Assembly: GCF_905147045.1 (NCBI RefSeq)
Contig: NC_065899.1
Location: 8,878,501-8,942,500, forward strand
Length of the DNA stretch: 64,000 nt
Direction: 5' to 3'
Origin: Nymphalis io
Taxonomy: Eukaryota; Arthropoda; Insecta; Lepidoptera; Nymphalidae
Shown here: piece by piece, positions 10,390-21,624 of the stretch
Layout of the letters: each line of letters starts with the position of its first letter
Numbering within the stretch: the first letter of the stretch is position 1
Position numbers and translations under genes: made by a program
Notes under the pieces: generated by a model
Told to the model about the DNA's origin: nothing
The model's input: only the letters and a program-made list of their open reading frames with translations
Databases searched by the model: none

Positions 10390-11992
10390 TTGATGAGAAA
10401 ACTGACACGCTGGTCAAAATACTGCAAAACACATCCCGCAAGTGTTTTCCGCTACAGAATCAATTCAAGATCGGATAAACCCGTGGGAATCAGTATTGAT
10501 GACCAGCGCGCCCCTCTTACACGCCATTACTCCGAGGAGCTCCCGGTCGTTGACCAAGGCGAGATTAGGGCGGCTCTAGAATAGCTTAAAAACAACAAAG
10601 CTCCGGGAGATGACGGAATCACAACAGAATTGCTTAAGGCAGGCGGGACTCCGGTCCTGAAAGAGCTAGCAAGCCTCTTTAATTCCGTCATCTAATATGG
10701 CAAGACCCCGGAAACGTGGAGCGGGAGTGAGGTGGTACTGTTTTTCAAGAAAGGTGATAAAACCCTCTTGAAAAACTACAGACCAATCTCCCTCCTGAGT
10801 CACGTGTATAAGCTGTTCTCAAGAGTCGTCACGAACCGTCTCGCCAGACGACTTGATGAGTTCCAGCCCCCAGAGCAAGCCGGCTTTCGATCAGGCTACA
10901 GCACCGTGGACCACATCCATACTGTTCGGCAGATTGTGCAGAAGACCGAAGAGTACAATCAGCCGCTGTGTATGGCATTTGTGGACTACAAGAAAGCCTT
11001 CGACTCTATCGAAACCTGGGCAGTGCATACCGATTGGAGATATATCGAGGTACTGAGATGTCTGTACAACGCCGCTACAATGACTGACCACATCCAGGAC
11101 TGTAAGACGAAGGCGATCCAACTGCGCAGAAGGGTGAGACAGGGGGATGTAATATCCCCGAAACTGTTCACCAACGCGTTGGAAGACGTTTTCAAGACGC
11201 TGGATTGGACTGGGTATGGAGTCAATGTAAACGGCGAGTACATCTCACACCTTCGATTTGCCGACGATATCGTCATCATGGCAAAGTCGCTGGAACAACT
11301 CACCGAAATGCTGCGTAGCCTAGGCGAGTCTTCCCGGTATGTCGGTCTCGGTCTAAACTTGGACAAGACCAAGGTCATGTTCAATAGGCATGTCGTGCCG
11401 GGACCGATATACGTCGAGGGGAAACCTCTCGTTGTTAGTGAATATACCTACCTAGGACAGATAATACAACTCGGTAGGAACAACTTCGAGAAGGAAGCCG
11501 ATCGAAGAATTCGCTTGGGATGGGCAGCATTTGGCAACCTTCGTCAAGTCCTCAAGACTCTTCAAACATTGAAGACAAAAGTCTTCAACCAATGCGTCTT
11601 ACCTGCCATGACATACGGTGCCGAAACGTGGACACTAACTGCGGGACTAGTCCACAAATTCAAAGTCGCTCAGCGTGCTATGGAGCGAGCTATGCTCGGA
11701 GTATCTTTGAAGGATAAGATCAGAAATGAGATTATCCGGAAAAAAACCGGAGTCACCGACATAGCTTGCAAAATTAGCAGGCTGAAGTGGCAGTGGGCTG
11801 GTCACGTATGTCGTAGGACCGATGGTCGTTGGAGCAGACGAGTCCTGGAGTAGAGACCGCGAATCGGCAAGCGCAGCGTAGGGCGCCCTACAGCCAGGTG
11901 GACCGACGACCTTAAGAAGTAGGCGGACACCAACTGGATGCGGAAGGCGGAGGACAGGGAGCTTTGGCGCACCTTGGGAGAGGCCTATGTTC
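10390..11992 (+). pseudogene. RTE reverse transcriptase with in-frame stops
   Basis: One reading frame continues through several stops. The first part ends ...VDQGEIRAALE then TAG (10582-10584). After a TAA near 10693 the longest open part is 10732-11853 (373 codons). It carries NYRPISLL (residues 16-23), AFVDYKKAFDS (82-92), RQGDVISP (136-143) and the catalytic FADD at 11257-11268 (176-179). About ten residues are missing between ETWAV and DWRYI. After TAG 11851-11853 the frame resumes RPRIGKR and reaches EAYVQQW at about 11980-12000. Upstream, the linker has lost about 100 residues. Confidence 0.9.
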
Positions 11993-12027
11993 AGCAGTGG
12001 ACAACGATTGGCTGTTGATTGACTGAT

Positions 12028-12041
12028 TGAATCATATTATA
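12028..12041. repeat. Target-site duplication, right copy (RTE element)
   Basis: This is the exact second copy of the 14-base sequence at 9427-9440. Confidence 0.92.
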
Positions 12042-12104
12042 TAAATAGTACTAATATTCTAAGCTCATAATATAATATTTATCTAATTTATTACCCTTAC
12101 TAAA

Positions 12105-12235
12105 TAAGCAAAGGCTGGCAACGCAATTGCGTTTTCCAGCGTGAGATAAAAAAACGCGTCCATGAGTGGTGGTAGTCACTTTCCATCAGGTGAGCCTCCG
12201 GCTCGATTGAGGTATCTTACATTAAAAAACTAAGA
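12105..12235 (+). mobile_element. LINE 3'-end fragment with the ACCATCAGGTG-type tail
   Basis: The segment reads ggctggcaacgc, later cactttccatcaggtgagcc (12177-12196), and ends in an A-rich stretch near 12222. The same tail motif ends the jockey/CR1-type LINEs at 20820, 59561 and 63775. No coding part is preserved. Confidence 0.5.
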
Positions 12236-12242
12236 TAATAAT

Positions 12243-12365
12243 TTAATTGCGAGTGTGAGTTTATTTGTTTGCTTATTACGCTTTCAGATCTTAACTACTG
12301 CATCGATCATCGTGAAATTTTGTATATACGAACCCGAACTCTCTTCGAACGCATAGGCGAAGCTG
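12243..12365 (+). mobile_element. Helitron-like repeat fragment
   Basis: The fragment starts with gtgagtttatttgtttgctt and ends with gcgaagctggttgcggaaactagta. This parallels the body and the hairpin-plus-CTAGT end of the other Helitron-like copies (for example 45436-45645). It is degenerate. Confidence 0.4.
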
Positions 12366-12599
12366 GTTGCGGAAACTAGTATTATATATTTTTTCTCCTT
12401 TCAATTAAATAAACAACCAACCAGCCAGATAATTTCACATTTTATTTGATTTATACAATTATTGTTTAAATCCAATTAAATAAATACGAAATATTTGTTT
12501 AAATTTAATTTAATATTAAGCCTTTGTTTCATTAGTGGCTAATTTTTAAAACATTACTTTCAAAGTTCCTAGGTTTACACTGGGTGTGGCTGGGATAAA

Positions 12600-12815
12600 A
12601 TTTGAGTTTTTCCGTCAATAAATTCTCAGTACTACAGTTTCTGTATTCTCAAACTGAAGTTTCGAAGTTGAAAGTTTTGGTGTTTACACGCCCATGCCTT
12701 AGAAAACATGTAACGTAATTGGTTCTATACTTGAATTATTTCTAGTCTCATCGGATTTATTTACCAAATGAATTATAAGAGCAAAGGAATAGGAATAGTG
12801 AGTGTATGCGTATAT
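12600..12815 (+). mobile_element. Degenerate SINE-A body
   Basis: Segments such as gtttttccgtcaataaattctcagta, gaagttgaaagttttggtgt and ctcatcggattta align in order with the SINE-A body at 25440-25620. The head and tail are not recognisable. Confidence 0.55.
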
Positions 12816-12866
12816 TTGAATTATATGAATGCGTCTGTGTAAATAATTAGTTCACTTAGGGCCTTC

Positions 12867-12963
12867 TGCACAACAATACCAAGTATTGTTGTTTTGCGGT
12901 AGAATATCTGATGAGTGGGTGATACCTACCCAGAAGAGCTTGTACAAAGCCTTACCACCAGTG
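12867..12963 (-). mobile_element. SINE-C head fragment
   Basis: The minus strand reads from ACTGGTGGTAAGGCTTTGTA at 12963 to about 12867. It is the first 100 bases of SINE-C. It abuts an oppositely oriented SINE-C tail segment at 12966-13070. Confidence 0.75.
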
Positions 12964-12965
12964 AG

Positions 12966-13070
12966 TAGAGGTCGGTGGCGCATTGGTGATCGACGGAAAG
13001 GTTAATATTTCTTACATCGACAGTGTCTGTGGGCGATTGTAACTATTTGACATTCGCCAGTCTGCCTACA
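12966..13070 (+). mobile_element. SINE-C tail segment, inverted relative to its neighbour
   Basis: The plus strand reads gaggtcggtggcgcattggtgat and continues through the later body towards the tail. It lies head-to-head with the minus-strand SINE-C head at 12867-12963. The two parts could be a single SINE rearranged by inversion. Confidence 0.6.
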
Positions 13071-13164
13071 TATTTCATAATAAAAATGTATATGTATAAT
13101 TAGTCTTCGTATAAGTGAACAATATCCTTTTTATGAGAATAAAAGCTTTAAATCGAATTTAATA

Positions 13165-13430
13165 ATAGAAATTGTTGGCGTGGTTGTTAGATACTTGCCT
13201 TTCACGCCGAAGGTTGTGGGTTCGATTCCCACCCAGGACAGACATTTGTGTGCATAAACATGTATGTTTGTCCTGAGTCTGGGTATAATTATTTATATAA
13301 GTTTGTATTTACAAAAGAAAAGTAGTATATGTAGTATATCAGTTGTCTGATTTCCATAGCACAAGCTTTGTACAAGCTTAATTCGGGATCAGATGGCCGT
13401 GTGTGAAAATTTTTCCAGAATATTATTATA
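13165..13430 (+). mobile_element. SINE-D copy, near full length
   Basis: The tRNA-like head has TTGGCGTGGTTGTTAGATAC (A box) and GGTTCGATTCCC (B box). The body contains cagttgtctgatttccatag and ggatcagatggccgtgtgtg. The 3' end is an ATT-rich tail near 13430. RNA polymerase III boxes suggest transcription from its own head. Confidence 0.85.
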
Positions 13431-14084
13431 TATTATTATTTAATAATTTGATGATGTCAACTTAATGTTTTAATATATTCCCAGAAGCGAACAACACAAC
13501 ACCGTACATACCTTTAACATAGAAAAAAAGATAATTATTTATACCAAAAATAAAAAAACAACCATAGTCGAGGCCAGTATTTCATTGATTAAAACTAGTT
13601 TTTTAAACGAATTATCAAGCAATGGGATTATTTATAAGTCGCAAAATTTGAAAAAAGCTTCATAACTGGCATTGTTCTTCGCAAACGTTATAATGGTTCA
13701 AGTTTCAATAATATAGAAAAATTATCAATATTTATTACTCGTTATCCATATTAATTTATATACTATAATCTGTAACAATTGTGTATCTATAACCCGAACG
13801 GCAAAGTTTCAGGTTCATTGAATCTCCGACAAAGCCATATACAGGAATGATAAAAGTTTAGCTTTTATGCTATTCAAAAGTTTTTATTTTATTTACAAAC
13901 GTGTGAGTATTAGTATTCTGTGCATTTAAGTCCGGATTGATAACATTTACAGTTATTCATATTCTATTCAAATTCATTTTATTAGACCACGTGATAAAAT
14001 ATCACCATATTATGACATTCGGAAATGTATCTCTGTATTAATTTTGTAATTAATAATATATAAATATATTTTGATAAAAAAATA
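13431..14084. other. AT-rich non-coding DNA
   Basis: No gene or repeat family is recognised in this stretch. Confidence 0.5.
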
Positions 14085-14087
14085 AGT

Positions 14088-14384
14088 AACAGCCTGTGAA
14101 TGTCCCACTGCTGGGCTGAGGCCTCCTCTCTTTTTTTGAGGAGAAGGTTTGGAGCTTATTCCACCACGCTGCTCCAATACGGGTTGGTGGAATAAACATA
14201 TGGCAGAATTTCAGTAAAATTAGACACATGCAGGTTTACTCACGATGTTTTTCTTCACCATCAAGCAGGAGATGAATTATAAACACAAATTAAGCAAACG
14301 AAATTTCAGTGGGGCTTGCCCGGGTTTGAACCCACGATCATCGGTTAAGATTCATACGTTCTAACCACTAGGCCATCTCTCATT
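14088..14384 (-). mobile_element. SINE-B copy, near full length
   Basis: On the minus strand the tRNA-like head (gatggcctagtggttagaac, then a B box GGTTCAAACCC) runs from about 14384 to 14310. The body follows, ending in CCCAGCAGTGGGACATTCAC and the final AGGCTGTTAC at 14088. Confidence 0.88.
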
Positions 14385-15828
14385 CATCAATCAAAATCTA
14401 ATGATAAAAAAATCTTATGTATTATTTCTGTGTTTAGGTTTGTTGTTACGAGTATATTATAAATTTGATATTCCAAAGAGTCAGCGATTTCATCACGTCC
14501 ACTCCACTTCCCAGAATATTGCAAATACTTATATAAATGACATAAGAGACTATTCATATTATTATTATTAAATATTCTGGACATTGAGTAGTATTCGTAA
14601 GAAAACATACGACTAATATACTTGGTGGTAGGGATTAAGTACCACTCAATACATATTTTACCGCCAAACATTTAAACATATTGGTGTCTCCCGGCTTGAA
14701 AGGTGAGTGAGGTGGTTGTGATTTTTTTCTGATAATAAAATCATATAAAGTTTTAGTTTAAATTATAATCTAACAATAAAATTTATAAACTAAAATCATC
14801 TAATAAGCTCGTATACTATTTTATTAATAATAAATATAATGTTCATTTGCTATTAATATCAATTATTTTAAAATATATTTATTTTCTACAGTTTTTTTTC
14901 GAGGTAAATTTTTCTACATCATTTGGATAAACTCGTATTTACTCTACGATCCTTAAATAAAAAAATAGTACTATATTAAATAAGAATAACTCTCAACCAC
15001 TAGTGACCAATGACTAGGAAATGCTTCTGTTGCGGCGCTTCACTATCTATCATCGCGGGGTGCGGGGACGCGCCTACCAACTTAACTTCACTTGTCGTCT
15101 CGACTCGCGTGCGCGACACACATCAGTTCTTCATCTTATAATTATTTATCATTAATACAAGTATTCAATTTCCAAAGTCTTCGTTATTTTTACCACCACA
15201 AAAGCAGCTATCGAAGCTAACACTTCCGATAACATAGAACCCACGTCTTAACTTATTGTGATACGATATAGATAACATATAAACCGACACAAACAACTAA
15301 ATGGGCAATACATTTGTTCTGGGAATCGACCACGTATAGACAGTGACATATTTATTTCGAAAGTCTGCAATTATTAAGTGTAGCTGCAATGAGATAAATT
15401 GTAATCACGAGATAAATTCTCATGAAGGATCCTTAATATTGAAAGAAACATGTTAAAAATTCACCGTGCCTTTTTTAGGCTTGCTTGATTCGTTGTTTTA
15501 TTTTTTGTTTTAGGGATGAATTCGAAATATTGATGTCGTCATTGTTGCTGTCATTATTACTAAGTACCTCGGCTAAAATAATTAATATTATACCAATTCG
15601 TTTTTATGTAAAAGAATGAGTTTTTTCAGGAAAGATAATATACAACAGGAATATGCTACAGGAAAGGTAAATAAATGATAGATAAATTTAGAAGAATATT
15701 TTCTCTAATCTTATCTAAATACAGAATTAAAGCCAAATCCTTGGAGCCGTTTCCAAGATTCTCAAAATATATATACAAGAATATAATCATCACAATAAAC
15801 TAAAGCAAGTAAAATTGTTAATTAACAG
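14385..15828. other. AT-rich non-coding DNA with a CpG-dense patch
   Basis: No coding frame is convincing here. The 94-codon minus-strand frame at 14671-14387 has no recognisable motif and AT-rich composition. The CpG-dense patch at 15035-15130 is listed separately. Confidence 0.45.
15035..15130. promoter_or_regulatory. CpG-dense patch with an initiator-like TCAGTT (candidate only)
   Basis: The segment is rich in CG dinucleotides (ttgcggcgcttc, atcgcggggtgcggggacgc, ctcgactcgcgtgcgcgac) and ends near TCAGTT at 15123-15128. It matches no repeat in the window and contrasts sharply with the AT-rich flanks. It could be a promoter with a short non-coding first exon. No downstream exon is identifiable. 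Confidence 0.28.
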
Positions 15829-16002
15829 TGTAATTACAGGGACAAGGGACATAAAATCATAGTTCCCAAGGTTGGTGGCGCATTGGATATGTAAGCGATG
15901 GTTGACATTTCTTACAATGCCAATGTCTAAGGGCGTTTGTGACCACTTACCATCAGGTGGTCCATATGCTCGTCCACCTTCCTATTCTATAAAAAAAAAT
16001 AT
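15829..16002 (+). mobile_element. SINE-C copy, 5'-truncated
   Basis: The plus-strand copy starts at gtgtaattacagggacaagg and runs to cctattctataaaaaaaa. The first half of the family is missing. Confidence 0.85.
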
Positions 16003-16890
16003 GGAATGCAAAATATATATTTTTACATTTCGGTTATCATCATGTTAATTAAAATTGTTATTACTTATAACGTTTATAAATCGTGTTATTTTTAGAAGTA
16101 AATGTATATATTATAATTTAACAATAGTTACTCTTATTATTATTGTTTTTCTTATAATTACAGATCCAATCTTTACAAGGTCAAAAATAAAATTTTAGAA
16201 AATATTTTTTAGGTATCCATTACAAAATACACAATATACAGAATTTTGGCGTATTAACAGATGTGTTTTATAAATAAATATACTATTCACCTGTGTCTTT
16301 ATATATAAATTGTGTATCACAGTGGAAATTTACGGTTACTTGGACATATTCACGAGGTAATAACAAAAGATCAATGTATTTATTGTCCTACCGGGAATCG
16401 CTTTGTGTTGCAATTTGCCCTACAATGATTAAAACAAGAAGATGGGTAGCATGAATATTACGGTAATATAAAAGAAAGTATTATTTTATTTCTATTTAGC
16501 ATTAACTGCTCATTCAAATAATCCACTAGCAAGGAATAGGAAAATTCAGATACAACATATAAATCAAGACTCAAATCAAGCTATTAAAAATACGAAATTG
16601 ATGTATAAATGAAACGAATTTAGAAGAGACCGAAATTATTTTCTGAAAAAAATATTCTTAAGAAGCTTGAAATGAGAGATTCCTATATATTCAAAATTAG
16701 ATTATCCTAAATGTTCAAAATTAGATAGATAGAGATTTGCGGTTTGTTACTTCTCTATCCTCAGTTAATAGTTTCGCTTTTCAAAAACCGTGATGTCGAG
16801 TCGAACGTGAAATTATAGCAAAACAATTCTCAAAACTCTAAACATCATCCAAATATAAGCCCTATAAAAAGTTCAAACCAATATTTACGG
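16003..16890. other. AT-rich non-coding DNA
   Basis: Nothing recognised except a short repeated phrase (ttcaaaattaga near 16690 and 16718). Confidence 0.5.
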
Positions 16891-17078
16891 ATAGTGTCCA
16901 CCCGCAGCTTCCGCATGTAAGAGGAATAAGATGAATCTTATTCTTTCTTGTTCACTTGACAGGGTGTATGCAAAATTTCATGATGATCGATTATGTATGT
17001 AACACCATGAAAGCTTAACAAGCAAACCGATTAATAAACAAACAAACTCACTTTCACATTTATAATATTAGTACTCTA
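16891..17078 (-). mobile_element. Helitron-like repeat, both ends visible
   Basis: On the minus strand it begins gtactaatattataaatgtg (17078 leftwards). It has the body reading gtttgtttgtttattaatcg and a GATCATCATGAAATTTTGCA-type segment, and it ends with gcggaagctgcgggtggaca. It has no coding capacity. It matches the outer parts of the repeat at 7825-8486. Confidence 0.5.
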
Positions 17079-18198
17079 ATATGCTATATTAGAACTTCAA
17101 AATCACGATATATTTTTAAGGACTGTAGTTATTGGAAAATTATTAAATATGAAAAAAACCTACACTTTATTTGAATGATGTCTTGATGAAAGTCTGCGCT
17201 TGACATTACACTTTCAATTTCCAAGACAAATTATTGTAGGTCAAAGGCAGTCTGGAGCAGTAATAAGATTCTCATTAGAAATATAAATTCAGAGATGTAA
17301 ACAATAATAAATGTATATACAAAATAAATCGTATTATTGTTTTGCTTTTTTAAATTGTTGATCATAAAATAACATTTTACGTATAAAAATATGAGTTCCG
17401 TTAATAAATAATAGAATAAAGACTGGCATTGATTTAGAAGTAAAAATTTGTGTTGTTTAATATAAATAAACGTTCCCTAATAACGTCTCATTTGAAGATT
17501 ACTATTTTTTGCCCTAACTTAATTACTATACTTTGCCGTCTAATAGCTTAATTTTTACTAGGAGTTAAGTACGACAATAGTTTACGAGCTCATAATTTAT
17601 CGATATCGCAAGATCAAAGTTGGTTGATTATTTTATTTCAAATTATTATCAACGCCAAGAATTCAATTGATAAAGATTTGATTATATTCAAATATTCCTA
17701 TCATGTTAAGCGTAAATCTTGTGTTAAGAGTGGGAACGACACTTTGACAGACCGAATCTGCGACTTTCACATTGTTAGACCATTGAGCTTCTGACGCTTC
17801 ACCAATGAAGTTGTGTTCTAAGTACGGTGTTTGTAATATAAAGTTAGAAGCTATAAATAGTGATAACATACAAGGTATGAGCTTACAAAATTTTTGGTAT
17901 GAAAATGCTTTTAAAATATGTTTATCGCTTTAAATATGTACGTCTTTTACATTTGCATCATAAGAACAAAAGAAGTGACCTACTTGTCACTTTGCTGGAG
18001 GAACGTTTTTTTAGGTCACGCTCAAGTCTTTAGACAACTGTATTTTAAACAACACATTGATAATTAAAAAGTAACGAAAACCAGACTAGCTGTAGAACAT
18101 TTACTCTGAAAGACAAAAATACAAAATTCCTTATTAAAAGAAACATCGCATTTTTTTCGACATTTATAGCTACATATTTTTGTTATTTATATATAGTA
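17079..18198. other. AT-rich non-coding DNA
   Basis: A minus-strand segment at 17715-17800 vaguely resembles a decayed tRNA-like SINE head (ctcaatggtctaacaatgtg, then gattcggtct). I cannot assign it to a family. No gene is recognised. Confidence 0.35.
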
Positions 18199-18384
18199 TA
18201 TAATAATAATAATAATACTTTATTCACCAAAAAGAAACAAAGACAAATAAATTAAGGTACAAAACCATAAAAAAAGAGTTAACAATATCATAATTTGGTG
18301 AAAAGGTCGTAGTCTCAGCTAGGCTGCTTTTCAGTCTACGCCTTGTACATATGCTGCCAACACAAACGCTACATTCAGTGCAGT
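18199..18384 (-). mobile_element. LINE 3'-UTR-like repeat (family E), copy 1
   Basis: It matches 22970-23140 over nearly its whole length. On the minus strand both end with ttggtgaataaagt or similar followed by (ATT)n, which looks like a polyadenylation signal plus a retroposon tail. This suggests the 5'-truncated 3' end of a LINE. Copy 1 has about 15 extra bases (ttttcagtctacgcct) near 18330. Confidence 0.6.
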
Positions 18385-19361
18385 AAAAGGTAAAAGGAGA
18401 TAAAATTACTTAAATAATAAAAGTTAATACAATTTATAACACGCACAATAGGCTAAAATAAAAGAAAACATGCAAGCATTACTAAAACAGTGAAGTTTTT
18501 TTTTTAAATTCTAGAAAAAGGAAAATATTTCATATTGAATATAAAATGTTTAAACAAATAGAGATATGTTTTAATAAATTACAATCAAATCAAAATAATA
18601 CTAAATTACAGCAAGTAAATACTCAACTAATAGAACTCTCACAGTCAAAAAGAATAAAAGGAAATAAAAAATCGATAGTAAGAAAACTATTTCTTTTAAA
18701 TAAGTTTAAATAAACGTCTGCAGTTTACACGAACATACATCACTGTAATGCATATTATTCATTTAATCGTGGCCGGTGAAATGTGTTATCCAATATCTCA
18801 ACATTGTCTACTTGCATAATATGGAAATGCACTTGATACCACTATCGTGTGATGGTGCTCTACGATAGATGTTCTAGCGAAAAAAAACCTTTAATAATAA
18901 ATTAGTACTAATGTTACTTAGATATTTAATGAATAAATTAGTAATATAACTTGTAATGAAATAAAATAACACGAGGAAAATAAAACTCACAAAGTACACG
19001 ACACGAGTCTTTCTTACCCCTTAAGCGCCAATAGATAGCTATCATCAACATAACATTTGTATGTACAAACGAAGCAATGTATCTAATTACATATACATTA
19101 CGAATTCAGTATTTATAACAAACAAACGATGAATATTTAGAAACTATTAATCAGCAATTTAATGAATGAAATCTAACTTAAATCCGTGTATTTAATCCGT
19201 GTATCCGTGTATATGTATTAGCTAAAGTTAAATATAATTAAGTGACAATTCAATTATTGCGTAACCAACATAGATTTGTACGTACAAACATGCATGTATG
19301 TGTGTTGCGAGTATCTGATAGACTTACGACTTCATAATTTCATTTTAATAACAAGAAAAGT
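18385..19361. other. AT-rich non-coding DNA
   Basis: No gene or repeat family is recognised. A short direct repeat (atccgtgta) occurs at about 19192-19212. Confidence 0.5.
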
Positions 19362-19475
19362 AAAGTAACAACCTGTTAATGTCCCACTGCTATGCTATCC
19401 TCTCCTTTCGTTTGGATTGGAGCTTATCCTACCACGCTGCTCAATTGCGAGTTGGAGGGTATACATGGTCTTTAT
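19362..19475 (-). mobile_element. SINE-B 3' fragment, degenerate
   Basis: The plus strand reads agtaacaacctgttaatgtc then ccactgct, ggagcttatcctaccacgct and gggtatacatg. This is the 3' half of SINE-B on the minus strand with small deletions. Confidence 0.75.
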
Positions 19476-19489
19476 CAATTTTTATTAGG

Positions 19490-19524
<35 letters not shown>

Positions 19525-20584
19525 AGCATTTCATAAAACTCAGATTTCCACACATTTACTGGGGGTACATTAGGATTACATCAATGTACCTCCTGTTTTA
19601 CATCTGACAGCTATAGTTCCGATCTAAGGAAACAGTCTATTGCTTGTATACAACGATATTCGAAAACAAATTATTATTATATATTGTACAGCTCAGCTTT
19701 TTATGGTAAATAATATTGTAATATAATATGATGATATAATGAATTTAGATTATATTAAAACTGGTTTAAAATGACATTTTTTAATATGGGTATACAAACC
19801 GTTCTATCGTAAGTTGCATCGATAATATATTCTGGGATACAAACGAGGACCATTTGGAAAATTTCTTACCATCGTACTTAAGAAACATTCGAATACGAAA
19901 AATATATTAAAAAGTTGAAATTTTTCTGTTTGTATGCTATATAACAAAACTAAGGGATTCTTAGTTAATAACATGTTATTATGTGGTTCTTTCATTAGTA
20001 ATTGGGCAATTAAACTGCCACCTCTAGGCCATTTCGAGTAAACATATTAAGCCTATTAATGTTGTTAGCTAAAACTGAAATCCACTGAATTTCATTCCCT
20101 ACATTTTCTCTGTCTTCTTCCCGAAGCAGTGATATTTTTTTTTCAAATGAGTAAGTGTGATGCATAATATAATAAGAATCACCATAACAACTCTATTCAG
20201 GGCTGAAACAATAAAATGTAATTTAATTAAAATTCGATAATTGGAAACCGAAACGCGAAAATGTAAATAGAGTTTCATCACAGTTACGATTGCCACATAA
20301 CCACGACGAAATATTAACGAGCTTGTTAGTATGAATTATTATAAAACTAAGCGACAATTTAAATGTTATATAGTATACCCGAAATATTATAATTATTATT
20401 AAGTTGATACTTTTGATTATTGTTACAATTATAACTATTTAATCATAACGATGTCTTCCTCACCGACTTTGTTCAGAGCGGCCGTTTCCAATGGATAGAA
20501 GCCAACAGTCGCAAGAGATTATCAAAATGAATAGAATTAAATTATAGTATACAAGTATGTATACGCTTATAAGCTAATGGGACT
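19476..20584. other. AT-rich non-coding DNA
   Basis: An (AT)n run lies at 19495-19524. Short AT-rich reading frames here show no motifs. Confidence 0.5.
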
Positions 20585-20790
20585 ACATTCCAACATAATC
20601 GGAGAGAGAGCAAGAGCAGGACCAATAGATTTACGATCTTTCTGAGACACAGGAATGTAAATGTTGTCAATTTATTTCAAAACACAATGACTCAATATTT
20701 TTTATAAGTCTGATTCGGGATTAGAACCCGCGACCTTGGGCTAGAGACTTATAAGTAAGCAACTATTTAACGAAACATTTATTCAACCAC
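20585..20790 (-). mobile_element. Degenerate SINE-A copy
   Basis: Plus-strand landmarks are gcaggaccaatagatttacg, tttctgagacacaggaatgt and gggattagaacccgcgacct, in the order expected for a minus-strand SINE-A. The B-box-like GGTTCTAATCC survives. Confidence 0.6.
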
Positions 20791-21150
20791 AATATTTATT
20801 TATTTATTTTTTATATTTGTAGTGGAATAGGCGCTTGTTTTTCATCTCACCTGATGGAAAGTGTAGATAAAGACGAAGGTGGTACACGCCCATCCAAAAG
20901 AAACCTGTTCACTCTACTCTTAAAGGCTCCAGAGTTCAACTTATCAGGAAAAATAGACCCAGGCAGGTCGTTCCAAATCTTGACGACTCTCACCAAAAAC
21001 GAGCTGTCAAACCGTTTAGTTCGACTTTTGGGTATGTCAACAACGTATGGATGAAACTTTTACCTGCGCCTAGTAGTCCGATAAAGAAATGGAGATGGCT
21101 CATATGAATATGACCTAATATGTCCCGGTGAAGTTCTGTAAAAAACAAAA
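20791..21150 (-). pseudogene. Jockey/CR1-type LINE reverse transcriptase, C-terminal fragment
   Basis: The minus strand encodes PSPFLYRTTRRR, a stop, then HPYVVDIPKSRTKRFDSSFL, LVRVVKIWNDLPGSIFPD and SGAFKSRVNRFLL down to about 20880. These are the conserved last segments of jockey/CR1-type RT proteins. The 3' UTR contains the tail motif CACTTTCCATCAGGTG (20863-20848) and ends in an A-rich stretch (plus-strand T-rich at 20795-20815). The copy is 5'-truncated. The plus-strand frame 20854-21054 is a shadow. Confidence 0.85.
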
Positions 21151-21624
21151 ACATATATTTTTTTAATATTACATTCAACTCTAGCTGTTTCAGTCCATTT
21201 CAAAAGTTTCACAATAGGATTTATATTATTTATACACACTTTTTTCGATTATCCAACCTGCAGTTCTCGAGATACAACGAAACTGTCCCATTGAAGTTAA
21301 ATTGAAAACTAGAACGGAGGACATTTTATAAGATGTTTCTGAACCTGTTGCTGACGGAATGGAAAAATACCTAGCAACTATTCTCAGAGAGCGCACTTAG
21401 TTCTTTTAAAAGTATCTCTTATAAATTGTATCGAGAATCTCAATATGAAAATTTTGTCTCAACGCTAGATTTGTTAGATATGGTATGTTTCAGACGCATG
21501 GGATGAAAACCTTTTACTTTATGGTATTCTGATTATATAATGAACCTGTAATAGTATACGTGTCGCGGAGTGGCCTCGGCACATATACTATCATTACGGA
21601 AAAAAATACTACGATTCATGGCTC
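21151..21624. other. AT-rich non-coding DNA
   Basis: No gene or repeat is recognised. Confidence 0.45.

Larger units (their letters stand above)
9441..12027 (+). mobile_element. RTE-clade non-LTR retrotransposon with both ends but defective
   Basis: The element is bounded by a 14-bp duplication. It runs from a structured 5' UTR through endonuclease and reverse-transcriptase regions to the 3' end ggctgttgattgac, a short TTGA-type tail. RTE identity follows from a single endonuclease-RT protein, the FADD catalytic box and the C-terminal motif EAYVQQW. It is not active. The endonuclease and the linker have internal deletions, and the RT frame has stops at 10582, 10693, 11851 and about 11917. 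Several stops look like single-base changes from CAG, CAA or TGG. Related 3' fragments lie at 23756-24255 and 47440-47888. Confidence 0.93.

Noticed and set aside
13195..13240. Functional tRNA gene
   Set aside because: A and B boxes are present, but a full cloverleaf is not, and the sequence continues into a SINE-D body with an ATT tail. The same applies to the SINE-A and SINE-B heads.
17663..17869. Small minus-strand protein
   Set aside because: The segment has tRNA-like SINE features in a decayed state and no protein motif.
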